A stretch of 64,000 bases of DNA from Amborella trichopoda (lineage: Eukaryota > Streptophyta > Magnoliopsida > Amborellales > Amborellaceae), in NCBI RefSeq assembly GCF_000471905.2, contig NW_006500347.1:2750942-2814941 (forward strand), given 5' to 3'. Shown here piece after piece: positions 59,993-64,000 of the stretch. How positions within the stretch are numbered: position 1 is the first letter of the stretch; each line of letters starts with the position of its first letter. Made by a program: the position numbers and the translations under genes. The notes below the pieces were generated by a model. It did no database searches. It was not told the DNA's origin and was given only the letters and a program-made list of their open reading frames with translations.

Positions 59993-60372
59993 AATTAAGG
60001 GTGTAGTTTCTTTCAATATTAAACAATCGGCTCACCTTCAAATTTATCATTACATGTGATTTTGGTGTAAAAAAACCATGAGATTATTTGAAAATTTATT
60101 TTTATATTTAATTATACAATTTTAAGTATTAAAAATAATTAAAACATATGAAAATCTTGAAAATAGACGGTTCAGATAATGTGTTGCAAGATGCGCTATT
60201 TTTAAGACTCAAAAAATTTTTTTTTTTCTTTTTCATATTCACACATCTTAATGTTAAGATGAACAATTAGAGGTTTTTCAACACTAAAACATCCTTTTCC
60301 CGTGGATTTTTTAGGTACATCCTTAATTCTACATTTTAAAATTGCAATCGTATATAAACTTTTTCCTTTAAG
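59993..60372 (+). mobile_element. Foldback element, GGTTGCAACC family copy 4
   Basis: AAGGGTGTAGTTTCTTTCAA at the left; AACATATGAAAATCTTGAAA, AGATAATGTGTTGCAAGATG and AAGACTCAAAAA inside; TTGCAATCGTATATAAACTT then TTTCC at the right. It matches 11739-12130 along nearly its whole length and sits about 350 bp upstream of the transporter start codon. Confidence 0.75.
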
Positions 60373-60970
60373 TAAAAAACTTATCAAAATTCTCCTAAAT
60401 TTATTTTTATCTTGAAATATTTTTATTTAGTCTAATTATAAAAATAAATTTAAATCCCATATTTTATATTAATATATAATTTTTAAATAAAAAATTAGAA
60501 GAAAGAAATGAAGTTCATTTCTAAGGTCGGTTCAATCAAAACCATTAAAATTCGATTTTAAACAAATTCCTTTTCGGCCGTTGGATATCATTAATAGCAC
60601 ACCCCCAACGACCTGAAATGGAGAAACCACTTACTTTTGGTACGATCGATGTTGCCACAGATGAGAGGACAGATGCAAATAATAAGAAAAAAAAAGAAAA
60701 AATGTGTTTTTTGCTGAAAAAACGGCCACGACGCAAATCGCATGGTTGGAGTTGGATCCAATGAGAGGAATATATAACGTAGGACAAGAGTATGTTACCA
60801 TTTTCTGCCTACGCCATCTCTTTTCCATAAAATAATGGAAAGAGTCGGCATCCGCCATGGAATGGGCCTCAGAGGGCCAAATTATTTTTGGGCCTTTCTG
60901 TGCCCGGCTTTTTCGAGCTAGGCGGACTTGGTTGTTCAACTCTTAGATTTGAGTGGCACTCGAGCCCTAG
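60373..60970. other. AT-rich intergenic DNA
   Basis: No gene or repeat recognised. Short frames only. Confidence 0.4.
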
Positions 60971-60978
60971 TATGACTC

Positions 60979-61016
<38 letters not shown>

Positions 61017-61029
61017 ATAATAATAATAA

Positions 61030-61495
61030 TAGAAAACACTACACATCGTCTATTGGAGAAAATGAAAAATGATTTCGTCTATGTTTATCACTGTACAAAG
61101 TTCATCAGACGAACATAGTTGTCCAGTATTCAATTTTTATTTTTTTTCTACAAATCGAAATGATCTTAAATTTGGAGCGTGCATTCATAAAAAATAGGAG
61201 AATCTAATAAAGATATAAAAAAATAATTCATGAAATATAAATTGACTAAAATACCCTTTAAAATTTACAGAGGTATTTTGATCAATTTATATTTTACGAA
61301 ATATTTTTTCATATTTTTATTAGGTGCGCCTCACTAAAATATACAAATGTTCTAAATTTCAAATCATTCCAATTTATAGAAAAAAAAATGAAAATTGAAA
61401 CACTACCAGACAATCGTCACCATACGATGAATTTTGGACAGTGATGAGCATAAATGATATCACTGTTCATTTTCCGTTATAGATGCTGAGAAGAC
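61030..61495. mobile_element. Long foldback element in (TTA)n, copy 3
   Basis: Left of it is (ATT)n(ATA)n and right of it TTATTATTACTATTATTATT. The arms share GTACAAAGTTCATCAGACG / CATACGATGAATTTTGGAC and TTTTTTCTACAAATC with copy 2 at 11253-11726. It ends GAAGACTTTTCTT. Confidence 0.75.
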
Positions 61496-61541
61496 TTTTC
61501 TTATTATTACTATTATTATTATATTTTTTTGCTAGTTGGAT

Positions 61542-61667
61542 TAAGGGTCGCCCTAGCCCTTAGCCGGATAGGGCCAAGCGGGGCCGCCCTATCATAGCCA
61601 TGGCCCATGCCTGGCATGACCTATGCCCTAGTTTTACACGGAGCCACCTAACCCATTGCCAGCCCTA
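61542..61667. mobile_element. GC-rich hAT-type MITE
   Basis: It begins TAAGGGTCGCCCTAGCCC and ends CCCATTGCCAGCCCTA, with GGCC/CCGC words inside. Same class as 1632-1843. Confidence 0.6.
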
Positions 61668-62156
61668 GATCTCAGGTTCACACTTAACCAAAAATTTCCA
61701 TATTCGGACCGTCCTCGGCCTGGGACTGGTCCTGTGGTGGCGGCCGTCAGTGCATAAGACAGAGTTGGTACGTGTTATCTTTTTTTAGGGCAATAGTAAT
61801 CTTCGAGAAAGGAAACTTTACTTTGAGAAAGGAGATTTTGGAAAGGATACTTTACGGACGTGTTTAGTTGTTTATGGAGGTAGAATTGGCATTTTCATGA
61901 GAAGTCTTGTATCCTCATTTTAAGTTAAATTTCATGAAATATCGATTTCACTCAAATAGATGGAATTGATATTTTTTTGGAAATCAAAAGTTAAAAGTAT
62001 GTACCCTAATGTTATTATTGTAACTATTAATATTATTAATACTGCTACTTCTATTGTTATTAATATTAAAATTAGTAAATATTAATATTACTATTGAAAA
62101 TATTTATTATTAAAATAGTGATTATTTAAATATGTTGTTATAATATTATGTTATTA

Positions 62157-62327
62157 AAAGGTCGTAACCCGGTGTTGATCCTACTTACGCTGGGTCCCAA
62201 GAGGGGTGGGTTGGAAATGGCTTTAACTTTTGGCTTTTTATGCACAAAGCGGCTGCTCTCAAGACTCGAACCCGGGCTCTTGCGCTGGCTGCCTGAGCCT
62301 TTTACCATTACATCAAGTGACAACCCT
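62157..62327 (-). mobile_element. tRNA-derived SINE with 19-bp target duplications
   Basis: On the minus strand the head GGGTTGTCACTTGATG leads into an A-box-like TGATGTAATGG; about 40 bases on lies the B box GGTTCGAGTCT, preceded by GAGCCCG. These are RNA polymerase III promoter boxes of tRNA-derived SINEs. The direct repeats TTATAATATTATGTTATTA (62138-62156) and TTATAATATTATGTTGTTA (62328-62346) match at 18 of 19. The 3' end is a short T/A-rich tail. About 171 bp. Confidence 0.85.
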
Positions 62328-62411
62328 TTATAATATTATGTTGTTATCTTAGTATATTCTTATTATATTATATTATTATTAAAATATTTATGTTTTACTA
62401 TACAATTTTTA

Positions 62412-62643
62412 AGAGATTGTCTACAAAAAGACTATTTTTCTTTTATACCTAGAGGTCAGAATTATTTCTACGCATTAGATTTCAAATTGGATGGCTTGGG
62501 GTGAATCACAAAATCCGAAAAAAATTTGAGAACTTTATGTCTATTCAATGACACTCCTACAACTGCCCATTTCGAAATTTAAAGCATAAAAATGATTGTG
62601 ATCTCTATGTACAAAAGATAAATGATCTCTTCGCAGACAATTT
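62412..62643. mobile_element. MITE of the TTGTCTACAAA family, copy 6
   Basis: It begins AGAGATTGTCTACAAAAAGA and ends TGATCTCTTCGCAGACAATT. Inside are ATTTCAAATTGGATGGCTTG, GTCTATTCAATGACACTCC and ATGATTGTGATCTCTATGT. This is the best-preserved copy, with clear terminal repeats. Confidence 0.75.
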
Positions 62644-63892
62644 TTATTTTAAATATTATAACATTATATTAATAGTAATATTATAACATTTTTTTTTCTC
62701 TATGTCCTCGTGAACCAAAAGAAGAGAAGTTTTTTCTCTAAGTGAAATAATAAGTTTCTTTGGGTAAAAGTTTCAAAAGAAGTTTTTTTTTTACCCAAAA
62801 GAAGTTTAGAATGAGAAAATAGTAGGAGAGAGAGAGGTTAAATAAAGGAAAAGAGATATTGCTAAAAGACGAACAAAACAGGGAAGGGATGCTCCTCTCT
62901 TTCTCTCTCTAATTCTGATACGCATGGCCTGGCCTGCATTTTTCTCTCTTCTAATTTTTTAAATACTCAAAGGCTGCTCCTCTCTCTCTCTCTCATTTTT
63001 TTTTAAGTCCTCTCTCTCTCTAATTCCTTTTAACATCGTCAAACATAAGGAAGCACTTTATAACTGAACGTCCCCGATAATAGAAGGGAGTACATTGATT
63101 CTTTGTTTTACTTGTGATCAGTAAATAAGTTTATCGATTTTTTGTGCTTTACAAATAGATAAAGGAGATTGTTTGTGATCAGTAAATAAGCTTATCGACT
63201 TTCTGTGCTCTATGTGATTTACAATAGATAAAAGGAGATTGTTTGTGATCAGTAAACATATTTATCTACTTTTTTTGTGCTCTATGTGATTTACGATAAA
63301 TAAAGGAGATTGTTTGTTTAGCATTTTGTTAGAATCAACAATCAAATTTGCTTCTATTTTTTTAAAGATAACATCAACATCAATTTTATTTCGTATATAT
63401 GGTCTCTCATTTCTTGGAGTTGAGTTGCTTGGTTTTGGAAACATTGATACCCAGGCGGATGAAGTTAATGAAGTAGAAAGAAAAATGGGGAGACAGCAAT
63501 AATAAGAAGACTTATTTTGCTCTATTTTATTTTATTTTATGCAATTGATGCACTTACTGTCTTTTGGTGTGATATAGAAATTGATTTGTCTTCTAAAGTG
63601 AATCACATGCTTGATGATTTTGCTCTTTTATTATATGTGCTCACACACCCTTGATATTGCTCTTGCACCCCAAATAAATAATATAAAGGAAAATTTTATC
63701 TTTGATAATTGTGGTACTTATAGATTGAGAAATTGCTTATTTCATTTTTTTTAATGCATCAATTAATAACTAATATTGTTTATAATTGCAGCTTTCTCTA
63801 TACAAGCATTGACCACGTATTAAATTTTTGGTGCCTTGTTTAGCTTCTTTAGAAGTTAGAAAGTAGTCGTTTGCTTACATAAAACTTAACAA
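62644..63892. other. AT-rich region with short direct repeats
   Basis: Three copies of a 60-66-bp unit (GGAGATTGTTTGTGATCAGTAAA..., around 63105-63310) and several short (CT)n runs. No gene recognised. Confidence 0.5.
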
Positions 63893-64000
63893 ATGGCCAG
63901 TAGAATAGTTATGGTTGAGCTTTCTAAAATTGAAAAATTGAACGGAAACAATTTGGAATGTGGAATAGGAAGATGGACTATCTCCTCATCCAAGATAGAA
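63893..64000 (+). pseudogene. Start of a copia-type gag, cut by the window end
   Basis: ATG opens MASRIVMVELSKIEKLNGNN; after a one-base shift the frame continues WNRKMDYLLIQDR. The KLNG.N...W..KM...L pattern is the N-terminus of plant copia gag. The frameshift lies near 63955. No primer-binding site is visible just upstream. Confidence 0.6.

Noticed and set aside
62157..62327. Functional tRNA gene
   Set aside because: Pol III boxes are present but there is no complete cloverleaf, and long target duplications show that it is a SINE.

Overview
The window is nuclear DNA of a flowering plant. Genes are split by GT-AG introns, exons encode plant protein families, and the rest is AT-rich sequence full of plant-type transposons and (CT)n or (TA)n microsatellites. 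Four assembly gaps (runs of N) are present. Three lie at (CT)n tracts and are edged by short stretches that step through T-A-C-G in flow order, the mark of dephased pyrosequencing reads. A 454-based assembly together with very long, transposon-filled introns would fit an early-diverging angiosperm such as Amborella trichopoda; this is inference, not proof.

Two protein-coding genes are supported, facing each other. (1) An HSP70-16 / HSP110-type chaperone gene on the + strand runs from 5450 to 45051. I reconstruct nine exons whose phases all join, giving 768 residues, close to the roughly 760 of its Arabidopsis counterpart. About 94% of the locus is intron; introns 1, 2 and 4 are about 8.8, 16.1 and 11.3 kb. 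A perfect three-unit heat-shock element lies about 440 bp upstream. (2) A MATE-family efflux transporter of the DETOXIFICATION 40 type on the - strand runs from 59642 down to 47312, with seven phase-consistent exons and 503 residues. The stop codons are about 2.3 kb apart.

Nearly everything else is mobile DNA. 1-5 kb: an 88-bp minisatellite, a hAT relic and MITEs. Intron 1 of the chaperone: a chain of foldback elements set in (TA)n tracts. Intron 2: a dead hAT transposase (BED, DUF659 and dimerisation regions), a copia gag remnant with its primer-binding site, and an RTE-type LINE. Intron 4: a complete but internally deleted Ty1/copia element with very short LTRs, primer-binding site and ACATG target duplications, carrying a nested hAT-type MITE; next to it an L1-type LINE with another hAT-type MITE that has an exact 8-bp duplication; then copia integrase fragments and several tandem duplications. 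The transporter introns hold three MITE families and RTE tails. 60-64 kb: more foldback elements, a tRNA-derived SINE with a 19-bp target duplication, and the start of a copia gag at the window edge.

I saw no tRNA, rRNA or CRISPR, and nothing pointing to an undescribed multi-gene system. The most distinctive biology is a set of foldback elements sharing an AGGAAAAGT-like terminus and several microsatellite insertion sites. The most important warning is the sequencing artefact beside the gaps.
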